A stretch of DNA of 64,000 bases, taken from the NCBI GenBank assembly GCA_035714085.1, contig DASTMP010000462.1, positions 1 through 64,000 on the forward strand, written 5' to 3'. Source of the stretch: JAJVID01 sp035714085 (GTDB lineage Bacteria > Acidobacteriota > Blastocatellia > RBC074). Made by a program: the position numbers and the translations under genes. Shown piece after piece: positions 35,929 to 44,931 of the stretch. Every line of letters starts with the position of its first letter. Position 1 is the stretch's first letter. A model generated the notes under the pieces. It searched no databases. It was not told where the DNA came from and saw nothing but the letters and a program-made list of their open reading frames with translations.

Positions 35929-38386
35929 ATTCACATCTGAGCGCGACCATCGGATCAACTTTTGTCGCCCGTCGCGCCGGTATCCAGCAGGCCACGAGCG
36001 CGACGAACATCAGTAAGACCGCGATCACTGCGAACGTCGAAAAATCTGTCGCGCTAACCTCGAACAACAACTTCTCCATCAAACGCGTCAATGCCACTGA
36101 CGCAAGCAGGCCCAACGCCACGCCCGCGAGCGCCAGCTTCATTCCCTGTCCCACCACCAGCTTCAACACGTCGCGACGCCCGGCGCCCAGCGCCATCCGC
36201 AAGCCGACCTCGCGCGTGCGCTGCGCGACGGAATATGACATCACGCCGTATAGCCCAATGGCGGCCAGCGTCATCGCGAGGGCCGCGAATATTCCGATCA
36301 ACTGTAAATTGAAACGAGGTTGCCAAAGCGTGTCGGTGATCACTTGTTCCATGGTCGCGACACTGGAGACCGGCAGGTTGCGGTCGAGCGATCTGACCGC
36401 CTCTTGCGCCGTGGCGCCCAGGCTCTGCGGCTCGACGGATGTGCGGACGACTATCGTCATCGTGGTGAAGTGTCTGGCGGTCCCCGCGTAAAAGTCCCGG
36501 CTTTGTTGGAAGGGCAGATAGATTTCGTTCGACGGCGCGTCCGTCCAACTATCCTGCTTGACGTCCTTGACCACGCCGACCACAGTGAGCCATTGCGGCG
36601 CCCGCGAGTTGTCGCGAGGGTCATCCAACGTGACGCGTTTGCCAATAGGGTCTTCCGATGGCCAATTACGCCGGGCGAGCGTTTCGTTGATGATAATAAC
36701 GCCGGGCGAGTTCGCCGCGTCGTATTCGGTGAAATCGCGCCCGGCGCGCAACGGGATACCCATCGTCTGAAAGTAACCCCGGCGACTGACCCGGAAGACT
36801 ACCTCGATGCCCTGGCCGGGCGGCGGCAGCGGACGGCCTTCAATCGTCAGCGCTCTCGTCCATGTGTCACCGGCCAGCGGCAGGTGATTGATCGCGCTCA
36901 CCGACTCGACGCCCGGTAGGGCTGTGAGCCGATCCGTCAATCGCTGGTAGAACGATTCGCGCGTCGGCCCCACATATTGCGACGCGCCAGACAGCGAGAC
37001 CGTCATCGTCAGCGCATTGCGCGGATTGAACCCCGGATCAACCGCCTGGAGTTTCAAAAAGCTGTTAATCAGCAAGCCCGCGCCAATCAACATTACCAGC
37101 GCCAGCGCGAGTTCGACTACGACCAGCGTTTCGCGCAGGCGTCGACGACCGCCCGCGGCTCCCCTCCCGCTCTCTTTGATCGACTGGCTCAAATCGGGCT
37201 TTGACGCCGCCAGCGCAGGAACAAGACCGAAGAGCAGACTGGTCGCAAGCGTTACCACGAGCGCGAAGCCCAGCGCCATCAAGTCAATCCTGATTTCACT
37301 CAGGCGCGGCAAACGGACGTTGAAGCTGCTGCTATTGCCCGCCAGCAGCGTCGTCAACCAATCAACGCCCCATACGGCCAGCAGGATTCCGACGGCCGCG
37401 CCGCATACCGAGAGCAACAAACTCTCGGTCAGCAACTGTCTGACGATGCGCCAACGGCTGGCGCCCAACGCCACCCGCACCGCGGCCTCGGTCTGCCTCG
37501 CCGCCGCGCGCGCCAGCAGTAAACAGGCCACATTCGCGCAGGCGATCAACAGGACGAATCCGACGGCGCCCGACAAGACCAGCAACGCCAGGCGAACATT
37601 GCCGACCACCTTCTCATTCAACGGGTCTACGCGGACGTTGAGGCCGGCGTTGGATTCCGGGTAAGCCTGGGCGAGTCGCGTATTCATCACGTCTATCTCG
37701 GCCTGCGCCTGCTGCAACGTCACGCCCGGTTTGAGCCGCGCAAACACGCGCAATGAACTCCCCCCGCGGCTCGTCGCGCGAGGGCGTAGATCGAGCGGCG
37801 TCCACATCTCTGCGCGTGTTGACCAAAAGGGCGGAAATTGAAACTGGGGCGGCATCACGCCGACCACGGCGTAGCTTTCTCCGCTCAGCGTAATATTTCG
37901 TCCGACGATGTTCCGGTCGCCGCCGAACTCCCGCTGCCAGAGCTTGTGGCTCAGCACCAGCGCGTGATCCTTGCCCGGTTGGTAGTCTTCGGATTGCAGC
38001 GTCCGCCCCAATAACGGTTGCTCGCCGAGCAGCGCAAAAAGCCCCTCGCCCATCCGCAGCCCGCTGATCGCTTCCGCCCTGTCGGCGCCCGCGAGCGTGG
38101 CGCCCCAGGCTTCCGCCGCCGCCATCTGCGCGAAGCTCTGACTGCCTGAGCGAAAATCCAGAAAGTTAGCGGGCGAGACTGGCCCGCGCCCATAGTTCAA
38201 GAGCGTCACGATCCGCTCAGGCTCGCGATAGGCGAGCGGCCGCAGCAGGACGCCGTTGACGACACTAAAGATCGCTGTGTTCGCCCCAATGCCCAGGCCT
38301 AGCGTCATGACAGCAATCAATGTGAAGCCAGGGTTCTTCAATAACATTCGCGCGCCGTAGCGCAGGTCTTGTATCAGTGTTTGCAT
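35927..38386 (-). CDS. ADOP-type orphan ABC permease, no prefix domain (permease 13a)
   Basis: This is an 819-aa protein. The TTG at 38398 overlaps the GAGAGGA ribosome-binding site, so the ATG at 38386 (MQTLIQDLRYGARML) is the start. TM1 has LGLGIGANTAIFSVVNGVLL. Periplasmic domain 1 has a tryptophan/alanine-rich segment, MAAAEAWGATLAGADRAEA. In helix 1, EAAVRVALGASRWRIVRQL, Thr-Glu-Ala replaces Lys/Arg-Glu-Ile. Helix 2 is EVGLRMALGAGRRDVLKLV. The TM3-TM4 loop carries a longer insert (AGNSSSFNVRLPRLSEIRID). It lies between permease 13 upstream (114 bp) and the metallopeptidase gene downstream (132 bp). Confidence 0.95.
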   Translation of the reverse strand: MQTLIQDLRYGARMLLKNPGFTLIAVMTLGLGIGANTAIFSVVNGVLLRPLAYREPERIVTLLNYGRGPVSPANFLDFRSGSQSFAQMAAAEAWGATLAGADRAEAISGLRMGEGLFALLGEQPLLGRTLQSEDYQPGKDHALVLSHKLWQREFGGDRNIVGRNITLSGESYAVVGVMPPQFQFPPFWSTRAEMWTPLDLRPRATSRGGSSLRVFARLKPGVTLQQAQAEIDVMNTRLAQAYPESNAGLNVRVDPLNEKVVGNVRLALLVLSGAVGFVLLIACANVACLLLARAAARQTEAAVRVALGASRWRIVRQLLTESLLLSVCGAAVGILLAVWGVDWLTTLLAGNSSSFNVRLPRLSEIRIDLMALGFALVVTLATSLLFGLVPALAASKPDLSQSIKESGRGAAGGRRRLRETLVVVELALALVMLIGAGLLINSFLKLQAVDPGFNPRNALTMTVSLSGASQYVGPTRESFYQRLTDRLTALPGVESVSAINHLPLAGDTWTRALTIEGRPLPPPGQGIEVVFRVSRRGYFQTMGIPLRAGRDFTEYDAANSPGVIIINETLARRNWPSEDPIGKRVTLDDPRDNSRAPQWLTVVGVVKDVKQDSWTDAPSNEIYLPFQQSRDFYAGTARHFTTMTIVVRTSVEPQSLGATAQEAVRSLDRNLPVSSVATMEQVITDTLWQPRFNLQLIGIFAALAMTLAAIGLYGVMSYSVAQRTREVGLRMALGAGRRDVLKLVVGQGMKLALAGVALGLLASVALTRLMEKLLFEVSATDFSTFAVIAVLLMFVALVACWIPARRATKVDPMVALRCE

Positions 38387-38400
38387 AATTCCTCTCAAAG

Positions 38401-38502
38401 CAGGTGTCAGGTTTCAGGTTTCAGGTTTCAGGTTTCAGGTTTCAGGATCGAGTCTGCCGCGTCATTCCTTATCTGAAACCTGAAACCTGAAACCTGACAT
38501 CT
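38401..38502. repeat. Heptamer inverted-repeat element 6
   Basis: Between permeases 13 and 13a. The left arm begins CAGGTGTCAGG and runs on as about five tandem GTTTCAG units, the longest such run here. The core contains GAGTCTGCCGCGTCATTCC (orientation as element 4); the right arm is three (CTGAAAC) units. Confidence 0.9.
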
Positions 38503-40972
38503 ACTCGGTTCTGAGAGCCACCATCGGATCGACCTTCGTCGCCCGCCTCGCCGGAACGTAACACGCCAGCAATGCCGTGAATGCGAGCAGCGCCACGACC
38601 ACCGCAAAGGTCGCGGGGTCGTTCCTGCTCACGCCATAGAGCAGACTTTCGACCAGGCGCGTGGCGAGTAGAGCCGCGACCAGCCCCGCCGCGACGCCGA
38701 TCCCCACGAGCAGCGTTCCCTGCTTGAGTATCAGCCTTAGCGCGTCGCCCGCCTGCGCGCCGAGCGCCATCCGCACGCCGATTTCGCGCGTGCGGCGGCT
38801 GACCGTCCAGGCCATCACTCCGTACAGCCCGATGCCGGCGAGCAGCAGCGCAACCAGGCCGAAGACTCCGATGAGCGTCGAAGCCAATCGCAGCGCCGAA
38901 AGCGACTGGCCGAGCTGTTCGAATATTGATGTGACGCCATCCACACGGAGCGTCGGATCGAGCGCGAGCATTTCGCTGCGCGCGGACGGGATCAAATCCG
39001 TCGCGCGCCCCTTCACGCGCGCGACGAAGTTGGTGTAGCCGTCGTAGTTCCGCTGCAAAGCGGGCAGGTCGAAATGCGGGATCGACGCCTCCGTCAGGTC
39101 GTGATGTTTGATGTCTCGCGCGACGCCGACGATTTCGAGCGGTGGATTGCCCCTCCCAAGCCGTAATACTTTACCTAACGGGTTTTCGCCGGGAAAGAAT
39201 CGACGCGCCATCGTTTCGTTGATGATCACCACGCCAGGCGCGCCCGCGCGATCCTGCTCGGTGAAGCCACGCCCCGCGACCATCCCGATGCCCATCGCCT
39301 CGTGGTAGCGCGGGCCGACGATGTTCGCGTCGAATGCCATCTGTTCGTCAGGCAGCGGCTGGCGGCCTTCAACTATGAGGCTGCTCGTAAAAATGCTCCC
39401 GCTGAGCGGCATGACCAATCCATAGCTTACTGCTTCCACTCCCGGCAGCGCCGACAGACGTTCGAGGAATTGTCGCTGCAACGCGCTCCCGCGCGCCTCA
39501 TCGTACTTCTTCCCGTCCAGGTCGAGCGGCGCGACGAGCACGCTCTCCGTCTGATAGCCTGGGTCGAGCGCCAACAAATTGCGCAGGCTCTTGACGCATA
39601 ATCCCGCGCCGGTAAGCACAACTATCGCGAGCGCGAGTTGCGCCACCACCAACAGGCTGCGAAAGCCGAAGCGCCGTTCATGCCAATCGGAGACGCCGCC
39701 TTCTTCTTTCAATGCGGGGAGAAGATCGGCCCTCGCGCCCTTCCAGGCCGGCGTGACCCCGAAGATGATTCCTGCCAGAAGCGTCGAGAGCGCGGTGAAC
39801 GCGAGCGCGCGCAGGTCTATGGTTTCGCCGAACAACGTCTGCGCGACGCCGAGTCTCGATTGCGTCTTTACCAGCAATGTCACGAGCCACGGCGCGAGCA
39901 GCAGTCCGGCGGCGCCGCCGGCGCAAGCGAGCAGCAAACTCTCAGTCAACAGTTGCCGCGCCACGCGCAAGCGCCCGGCGCCAAGCGCCAATCTGATCGC
40001 CATCTCCTTGCGGCGCGCGACTCCGCGCGCCAGCGACAACCCGGCGACGTTGGCGCAGGCGATCAACAACACCAGCCCCACCACAGCCATCAACAGTTTG
40101 AGTGGCGATGAAAACCGCTTCCGTAAAACCGAAATGCCGCGCCCGCCAGGCTCGAATTTGATGCGCCGTTCGCTGAAGGGCAGCCCTTTTGTAATCACGC
40201 CCTGAGGCGTGTTTGCCTCTTTGACCTGCTGGGCTAGCGCATCCAGGCCCGCTTCCGCCTGCGCGGGGCTGATTCCATTCTTGATTCGCCCCATCAACAA
40301 TAGAAAGCCGTCTTTGCGGTTCTCGATGAATTTTGATTGCGCCAGTTGCGTATGCATCAATACTGGAACCCAGACTTCGGTAGGCTTTTCCAGACGCATT
40401 CCGTTAAAGCTCGGCGGGGCGACGCCGATCACGGTCAACGGAACGTCGTTGAGCGTGATCGTCCGGCCAATAAGATTCGGGTCGGCGCCGAACCTGCGGC
40501 GCCAGAAGCCGTCGCTGACGACCACGACCGGCTGCGTCCCCGGCGCGCGATCTTCTTCGGGCAAAAATGTTCGCCCGCGCGCAGCCCCTACGCCCAGCGC
40601 GTCGAAGTAATTGCCGGAGACGTACTCGCCAGACACCCGCTCGATCCGGTCGTTCGTTTTTAACTCCAACTGCGTCGTCGTGAAGGCTAGCAAATCGGAG
40701 AAGACCCGGTTCTGCGCGCGGTAATCGCTGAAATTGGGATAAGAGAACGCGTTGCTAACGAAGTGCGGATTGACGCTGACCGAATTAATCAGGACTAGCC
40801 GCCCCGGCTCTTTAACCGCCAGCGACCTGACGAGCAGCTTGTCCACCACGCTGAAGATAGCAGTGTTCGCCCCAATGCCGAGCGCCAGCGTAACAACGGC
40901 GATTAAAGTGAAGCCGTGGTTCTTCAACAACATCCGCGCGCCGTAGCGCAGGTCTTGCCAGAGTATGTTCAT
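38501..40972 (-). CDS. ADOP-type orphan ABC permease, first gene of sigma-54-like operon (permease 13)
   Basis: This 823-aa protein starts MNILWQDLRYGARMLLKN. It belongs to the same branch as permease 8 (FSVVDKLLVRSLAVKEP after TM1; a long pre-TM2 linker with GLPFSERRIKFEPGGRG). Coupling helices: EMAIRLALGAGRLRVARQL and EIGVRMALGAQAGDALRLI. TM2 has the variant CANVAGLSLARG. Periplasmic domain 2 has KGRATDLIPSARSE near its end. It is the promoter-proximal gene of the operon running to 26678. Predicted transcription start is near 41052, giving a leader of about 80 nt. Confidence 0.95.
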   Translation of the reverse strand: MNILWQDLRYGARMLLKNHGFTLIAVVTLALGIGANTAIFSVVDKLLVRSLAVKEPGRLVLINSVSVNPHFVSNAFSYPNFSDYRAQNRVFSDLLAFTTTQLELKTNDRIERVSGEYVSGNYFDALGVGAARGRTFLPEEDRAPGTQPVVVVSDGFWRRRFGADPNLIGRTITLNDVPLTVIGVAPPSFNGMRLEKPTEVWVPVLMHTQLAQSKFIENRKDGFLLLMGRIKNGISPAQAEAGLDALAQQVKEANTPQGVITKGLPFSERRIKFEPGGRGISVLRKRFSSPLKLLMAVVGLVLLIACANVAGLSLARGVARRKEMAIRLALGAGRLRVARQLLTESLLLACAGGAAGLLLAPWLVTLLVKTQSRLGVAQTLFGETIDLRALAFTALSTLLAGIIFGVTPAWKGARADLLPALKEEGGVSDWHERRFGFRSLLVVAQLALAIVVLTGAGLCVKSLRNLLALDPGYQTESVLVAPLDLDGKKYDEARGSALQRQFLERLSALPGVEAVSYGLVMPLSGSIFTSSLIVEGRQPLPDEQMAFDANIVGPRYHEAMGIGMVAGRGFTEQDRAGAPGVVIINETMARRFFPGENPLGKVLRLGRGNPPLEIVGVARDIKHHDLTEASIPHFDLPALQRNYDGYTNFVARVKGRATDLIPSARSEMLALDPTLRVDGVTSIFEQLGQSLSALRLASTLIGVFGLVALLLAGIGLYGVMAWTVSRRTREIGVRMALGAQAGDALRLILKQGTLLVGIGVAAGLVAALLATRLVESLLYGVSRNDPATFAVVVALLAFTALLACYVPARRATKVDPMVALRTE

Positions 40973-41060
40973 AAAGTCTTCTCTGTCTGTGTTTCAGGCG
41001 AATATCTATACCGCAGATTGCAGCCAGGCTCGTCGATTCTCTGTGGCCATCCTTATTGCA

Positions 41061-41078
41061 TAACCAAGCGGCGTGCCA
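41061..41078 (-). promoter_or_regulatory. Sigma-54-type (-24/-12) promoter of the permease 13 to 10 operon
   Basis: The minus strand reads TGGCACG-CCGC-TTGGTTA. The -24 and -12 elements have the strict 12-bp offset. The four-base spacer differs from the other two promoters while the flanking 7 and 5 bases are the same, which argues for selection rather than copying. Confidence 0.75.
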
Positions 41079-41152
41079 CCCTAGAACAGTCGCATAACCC
41101 CTTGAATAACGGGATTTGAGATGAAGCGGAGGATTAAAGGAAGCGGTAATCT

Positions 41153-41182
41153 GTCCGCTTTTGGGATTGCCTTTTCCCAAAA
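41153..41182. promoter_or_regulatory. Putative enhancer-binding-protein site (UAS)
   Basis: GTCCGC followed by a perfect dyad, TTTTGGGA-N8-TCCCAAAA (41159-41166 and 41175-41182). The centre at 41170.5 is 106.5 bp from the -12 base of the promoter at 41061-41078. Confidence 0.65.
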
Positions 41183-41510
41183 CTGAAGCGGGATGAAAGC
41201 GGTTGCGGCATCCCAGCCTGTTGGCTGTTGAAACGAAACATGAGAATGAAAGTAGGATGACGACGGATGCGCCATGTTCCTGAAAGCTACACCAACCGAG
41301 ACTTGCCGAACCTACGTGCTATGTTTGTGAAAGAGAATCTTATAGCCCCATTCCTGTCAACCTGTAACACGTGGGGTAATGTGCAAACCTCCAACTTGGC
41401 GGGTTACGAATTCACCGACTGGAATCCATTAGAAAGAAAAGTGCAGGTTTACTTGGTGGTGTTTTGACATTCAAGACTGACGCCTCTGTCGGTACGCTGA
41501 GCGATCAGCG

Positions 41511-41539
41511 TTGTCTGAAGAAAGCGGTCAAGATATTAT
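41511..41539 (+). promoter_or_regulatory. Sigma-70-like promoter of the DUF433/DUF5615 pair
   Basis: TTGTCT, a spacer of exactly 17 bp, then TATTAT (5 of 6 matches to the -10 consensus). The predicted start near 41546 leaves a leader of about 75 nt before the ATG at 41622. Confidence 0.45.
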
Positions 41540-41621
41540 GATTTCGTCGATACAAGCTGGCCGCTGCGAGCGGCGCGCAGACTCGCGCTCCAAGTGAGTA
41601 AGAAGCGCATAAGGTGGAAGT

Positions 41622-41972
41622 ATGAATAAAGAATACGTTATCCAGGTCAACGGCGCGTATCGAGTTGCCGGCTCACGCGTCTCGCTCGATTCGGTCGTCT
41701 ATGCGTGGCTGGAAGGGCAATCGCCAGAGACAATCGCTGACAATTTCCCGGTCCTGACACTCGAAGAGGTCTACGGCGCGATCGCGTTCTATTTATCGAA
41801 CCGTGAAGCGATTGACAAATATTTGCGCGAGAAGAAGGCCGAGTTCGAGGAGATGCGGCGAAAGAGCGTCGAAGAGTTGCGCAAGAACCGTCCGCAACTC
41901 TACGCCAAACTTATGGCCGCGAAACAACGACGGGCCGCTACGGAGACTGAACCTGAATTGACGCCAAAATGA
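41622..41972 (+). CDS. DUF433 family protein, putative antitoxin
   Basis: This 116-aa protein starts after AAGGTGGA. Residues 3-65 match the DUF433 pattern (GAYRVAGSRVSLDSVVYAWL, GQSPETIADNFPVLTLEEVY, GAIAFYLSNREAIDKYL), a small winged-helix-like fold often found as the antitoxin partner of PIN-like proteins. The C-terminal third is a charged helix (REKKAEFEEMRRKSVEELRK) that could bind the toxin or dimerise. Its stop overlaps the next gene's start (ATGA at 41969-41972), so translation is coupled. The two genes are the only plus-strand genes in the otherwise minus-strand right part, which suggests they were inserted as a module. Confidence 0.85.
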   Translation: MNKEYVIQVNGAYRVAGSRVSLDSVVYAWLEGQSPETIADNFPVLTLEEVYGAIAFYLSNREAIDKYLREKKAEFEEMRRKSVEELRKNRPQLYAKLMAAKQRRAATETEPELTPK

Positions 41973-42319
41973 AGATCAAGTTTCAGGCAGACGCTGACTT
42001 CAGCTATACCATTATCAAAGCGCTGCGCCGCCGCCAACCCGCTATTGATTTCCAATCCGCTGATGACGCCGATCTCCGTGGGCTATCGGATCCAGATGTT
42101 TTAGCCTTGGCCGCAAAAGAAGGCCGCATTCTAGTCTCGCATGATTGCAACACGATGCCCGATCATTTCGCCGACTTCATAGCGTCGCAACACAGTCCAG
42201 ACGTGTTCATCCTCGCGCAGGATATTCCCATCAGCCTGGCGGTCGAGGAGCTATTGACCGTCTGGGAAGCGTCTGGATCTGAAGAGTGGGTTGACGTTTT
42301 GCAATGGCTTCCGCTGTAA
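41969..42319 (+). CDS. DUF5615 family PIN-like protein, putative toxin
   Basis: This 116-aa protein begins within the stop of the DUF433 gene. It has the DUF5615 / Mut7-C-like pattern: an N-terminal acidic cluster on a strand-helix (MKIKFQADADFSYTIIKAL), the central DADLRGLSDPDVLALAAKEG, then RILVSHDCNTMPDHF. The conserved Asp residues near 8-10 and in SHD would form a PIN-type metal site, implying an RNase activity that the DUF433 protein restrains. That pairing is known from other genomes; activity here is inferred. It ends 22 bp from the convergent permease 14, with no terminator in between. Confidence 0.85.
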   Translation: MKIKFQADADFSYTIIKALRRRQPAIDFQSADDADLRGLSDPDVLALAAKEGRILVSHDCNTMPDHFADFIASQHSPDVFILAQDIPISLAVEELLTVWEASGSEEWVDVLQWLPL

Positions 42320-42341
42320 ACTCGCCAGCCATCATTTAAGA

Positions 42342-44843
42342 TCAATCACACCGAAGCGCGACCATCGGATCGATCTTCGTCGCCCGCCGCGCCGGAACGA
42401 GCGCGGCCATCAGCGCAACGGCAGTCAGCAATAACGCGATCACGGCAAAGGTCAACGGATCGGTCGCGCTCACGTCGAACAACAAGGTCTTCATCAACCG
42501 CGTCAGCGCAAAGGCCCCACCCAATCCGATCAACACTCCGGCCCCGGCCAGGGCAATTACCCGGCTGATGACCAGCCACAACACGTCATGTCGCGTCGCG
42601 CCGAGCGCCATCCGGACGCCGATCTCGCGGAAGCGTTCCGTGACCGTATACGACATCACGCCGTAAACGCCCACGGCGGCGAGGGCGAGCGCGACCGCGC
42701 CGAAGATCGCGAGCAGCAACGCGCTCAGCCGCGATTGCGAGAGCGACGTGGCGAGCAATTGCCCCATCGTCGCGACGTCGGCTACTGGCTGCTCATTGTC
42801 TATCTCGAATACCTGCCGGCGCACGGCGGCCGTCAGGCTCAGCGGGTCGGCGGTCGTGCGAACGGCCAGGTACATACTGCGCGCAGCGTCCGGGATTTTA
42901 TTGTTGCCGTTCTGCTCGTTAGGCACATAGATTTCCGGCTGGCCCTGCCGATTCAAGCCGTTGTGCAACACGTCCTTGACGACGCCCACTATGGTCCATC
43001 GGGTGAACCGGAACCCCTTAAGGTCAAGGTTCATGCCCGGAGGAATCCAGTCAGGCGGGATCAACTCTTCGGGCGGACCTAGCCAGACTCGTTTGCCGAT
43101 CGGGTCATCGTTTGGAAAGTAGATGCGCGATAGCGATTCGTTGATCACCGCCACCGGCAAAGTGTCGGGCGTGTCGCCGAGGCTGAGATAACGGCCTTTG
43201 ATGAGAGGGATCGCCAGTGTGTTGAAGTAATCGCCGCTGATCTTCCTGAATTGCATGGCGGGGACTTCTTCGAGCGATTTGGGCGCGCGCCGTCCTTCGA
43301 TGGAAAAGAGACTGCCCGAACCGCTGTTTGTCAATGGCAGCGCGGATGTCAGGCCGGCGGACTCGACGCCGGGCAGCGACGCGACGCGATCGACGAGCCG
43401 CCTGTAGAATCCGAAGGTCGAATCAGGATGGTCGTCGGGATATTTGTCCTGGGGCAGCGAGATTTGCATCGTCAGCACGTTATCCGCCCTGAAGCCGGGA
43501 TCGACGCGCAGCAATCGCAGCAGGCTGTTGATCATCAATCCCGCGCTCACGAGCAATATGAGCGCCAGGGCGATTTCCGCCACAACCAGCCCGTTCCGAA
43601 GACGTCGGGCGTTGGCGCCGCCAGCTCCACTGCGTCCGCCCTCTTTAAGCGACTCGTTGAAATCATCCTTTGTCGATTGCAGCGCGGGCGCAAGACCGAA
43701 GACCAGACTCACGAGCAGCGCGATCGCGAGCGTGAATGCGAGCGCCACGACATCAACCTTGATTTCGCCGAGCCGCGGCAGGTCCGGATCGAGGCCCACC
43801 ATCGCGTCCACGCCCCACAACGCCAGCAGCAGCCCCGCCGCGCCGCCGAGCAATCCGAGCAGCATGCTTTCAGTCAGCGACTGGCGAACGAGCCGGCCAC
43901 GCGTAGCGCCGAGCGCCTTGCGCACGGCGATCTCTCTGCGGCGCGCCGACGCGCGCGCCAGCAGCAGGTTGGCCACGTTGGCGCAGCCGATCAGGAGCAC
44001 GAATAAAACCGCGCCCAGCAACACCAGCAACGCCCTCCGCGCATTGCCGACCGTCGTCTCGTGTAACGGCGCCAGGTTGACGCCGATGCTGGTGAAGCCT
44101 TTGCTCCCCTCTTCTACCCGGCGCTGAACCCCAGCTATGTCAGACTGCGCCTGCGCCGCGCTCACGCCCTTCTTCAGCCGCCCCACTACGTACAGCCAGA
44201 AATTGCCGCGGGTGTTGTATTCACTCCCGTCCGGCAGCGCGAGCGGAATCCATAACATCACGTTCTGATAGGGGAATTGAAACCCGCGCGGGGCCACGCC
44301 AATGACAGTGAAGACCTCTCCGTTGAGCTTAATCGTCTGCCCATTCAGGCGCGTTTGCGCGCCGAAGCGGCGGCGCCAGAGGCCATCGCTCAAGACCACC
44401 ACGCGATGTTTGCCGTATTGCTCCTCTTCACTCAGGAACGCGCGGCCCTGCACAGGGTTTACGCCCATAGTCTTGAAGAGGTCAGCCGACGCGACTGCGC
44501 CCGCGACCCGCTCCGGCTCTTCATTGCCGGAGATGTTGTAGTTCTCCACACTGAAGGCCGCCATCGCATCGAACGAGCGATTGCCAGCGCGCCACTCGCG
44601 AAAATCCGGCAGGTTGATTCCCATGTTCGTGCCCCCGCGCGCCAGGTCTGTCGCGTTGATCATCATCAGCCGCTCAGGCTCCGCATATGGCAACGGGCGA
44701 AGCAACACGGCGTTGACGACGCTGAAAATCGCCGTGTTTGCGCCGATGCCCAGCGCCAGTGTGAACACGGCGATCAAAGTGAAGCCTGGTTTCTTCAGCA
44801 ACATTCGCGCGCTGTAGCGCAGGTCTCGCCAAAGGGTTTGCAT
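42342..44843 (-). CDS. ADOP-type orphan ABC permease, last gene of third operon (permease 14)
   Basis: The frame is open to 44885, but GGAGGA just before 44843 and the MQTLWRDLRYSARML start give 833 aa. The pre-TM1 helix has Arg and Ser where relatives have Gln and Gly. Coupling helix 1 is EIAVRKALGATRGRLVRQS. Helix 2 is EIGVRMALGATRHDVLWLV followed by ISRVIALA, lacking the usual Gly. Periplasmic domain 2 has an insert after the conserved IGKRVWLG (PPEELIPPDWIPPGMNLD), which is proline-rich and unique in the window. The end is ALVPARRATKIDPMVALRCD. It terminates the eight-permease operon, tail to tail with the DUF5615 gene. Confidence 0.94.
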   Translation of the reverse strand: MQTLWRDLRYSARMLLKKPGFTLIAVFTLALGIGANTAIFSVVNAVLLRPLPYAEPERLMMINATDLARGGTNMGINLPDFREWRAGNRSFDAMAAFSVENYNISGNEEPERVAGAVASADLFKTMGVNPVQGRAFLSEEEQYGKHRVVVLSDGLWRRRFGAQTRLNGQTIKLNGEVFTVIGVAPRGFQFPYQNVMLWIPLALPDGSEYNTRGNFWLYVVGRLKKGVSAAQAQSDIAGVQRRVEEGSKGFTSIGVNLAPLHETTVGNARRALLVLLGAVLFVLLIGCANVANLLLARASARRREIAVRKALGATRGRLVRQSLTESMLLGLLGGAAGLLLALWGVDAMVGLDPDLPRLGEIKVDVVALAFTLAIALLVSLVFGLAPALQSTKDDFNESLKEGGRSGAGGANARRLRNGLVVAEIALALILLVSAGLMINSLLRLLRVDPGFRADNVLTMQISLPQDKYPDDHPDSTFGFYRRLVDRVASLPGVESAGLTSALPLTNSGSGSLFSIEGRRAPKSLEEVPAMQFRKISGDYFNTLAIPLIKGRYLSLGDTPDTLPVAVINESLSRIYFPNDDPIGKRVWLGPPEELIPPDWIPPGMNLDLKGFRFTRWTIVGVVKDVLHNGLNRQGQPEIYVPNEQNGNNKIPDAARSMYLAVRTTADPLSLTAAVRRQVFEIDNEQPVADVATMGQLLATSLSQSRLSALLLAIFGAVALALAAVGVYGVMSYTVTERFREIGVRMALGATRHDVLWLVISRVIALAGAGVLIGLGGAFALTRLMKTLLFDVSATDPLTFAVIALLLTAVALMAALVPARRATKIDPMVALRCD

Positions 44844-44858
44844 AGTTCCTCCAAAGCA

Positions 44859-44931
44859 AGGTTCCAGGTTCCAGGTTCCAGACAAGAATTGGCGCCGCAG
44901 ACTCTATCCTGACACCTGACACCTGACACCT
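44859..44931. repeat. Heptamer inverted-repeat element 7
   Basis: Between permeases 15 and 14. Left arm (AGGTTCC)x3, core GACAAGAATTGGCGCCGCAG then ACTCTATCC (orientation as element 1), right arm (TGACACC)x3. Confidence 0.85.

Larger units (their letters stand above)
40973..41621. other. Intergenic region between permease 13 and the DUF433 gene
   Basis: This 649-bp gap has no supportable gene. It holds the minus-strand sigma-54-like promoter (41061-41078) and its upstream dyad (41153-41182), and the plus-strand sigma-70-like promoter (41511-41539). Between 41190 and 41510 the only things seen are a 66-codon open frame without a convincing ribosome-binding site (41267-41467) and a small 6-bp stem near 41498-41513. 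Confidence 0.75.

Noticed and set aside
41267..41467. 66-codon open frame in the gap before the DUF433 gene
   Set aside because: No ribosome-binding site, no recognisable domain, ordinary length for a chance frame.
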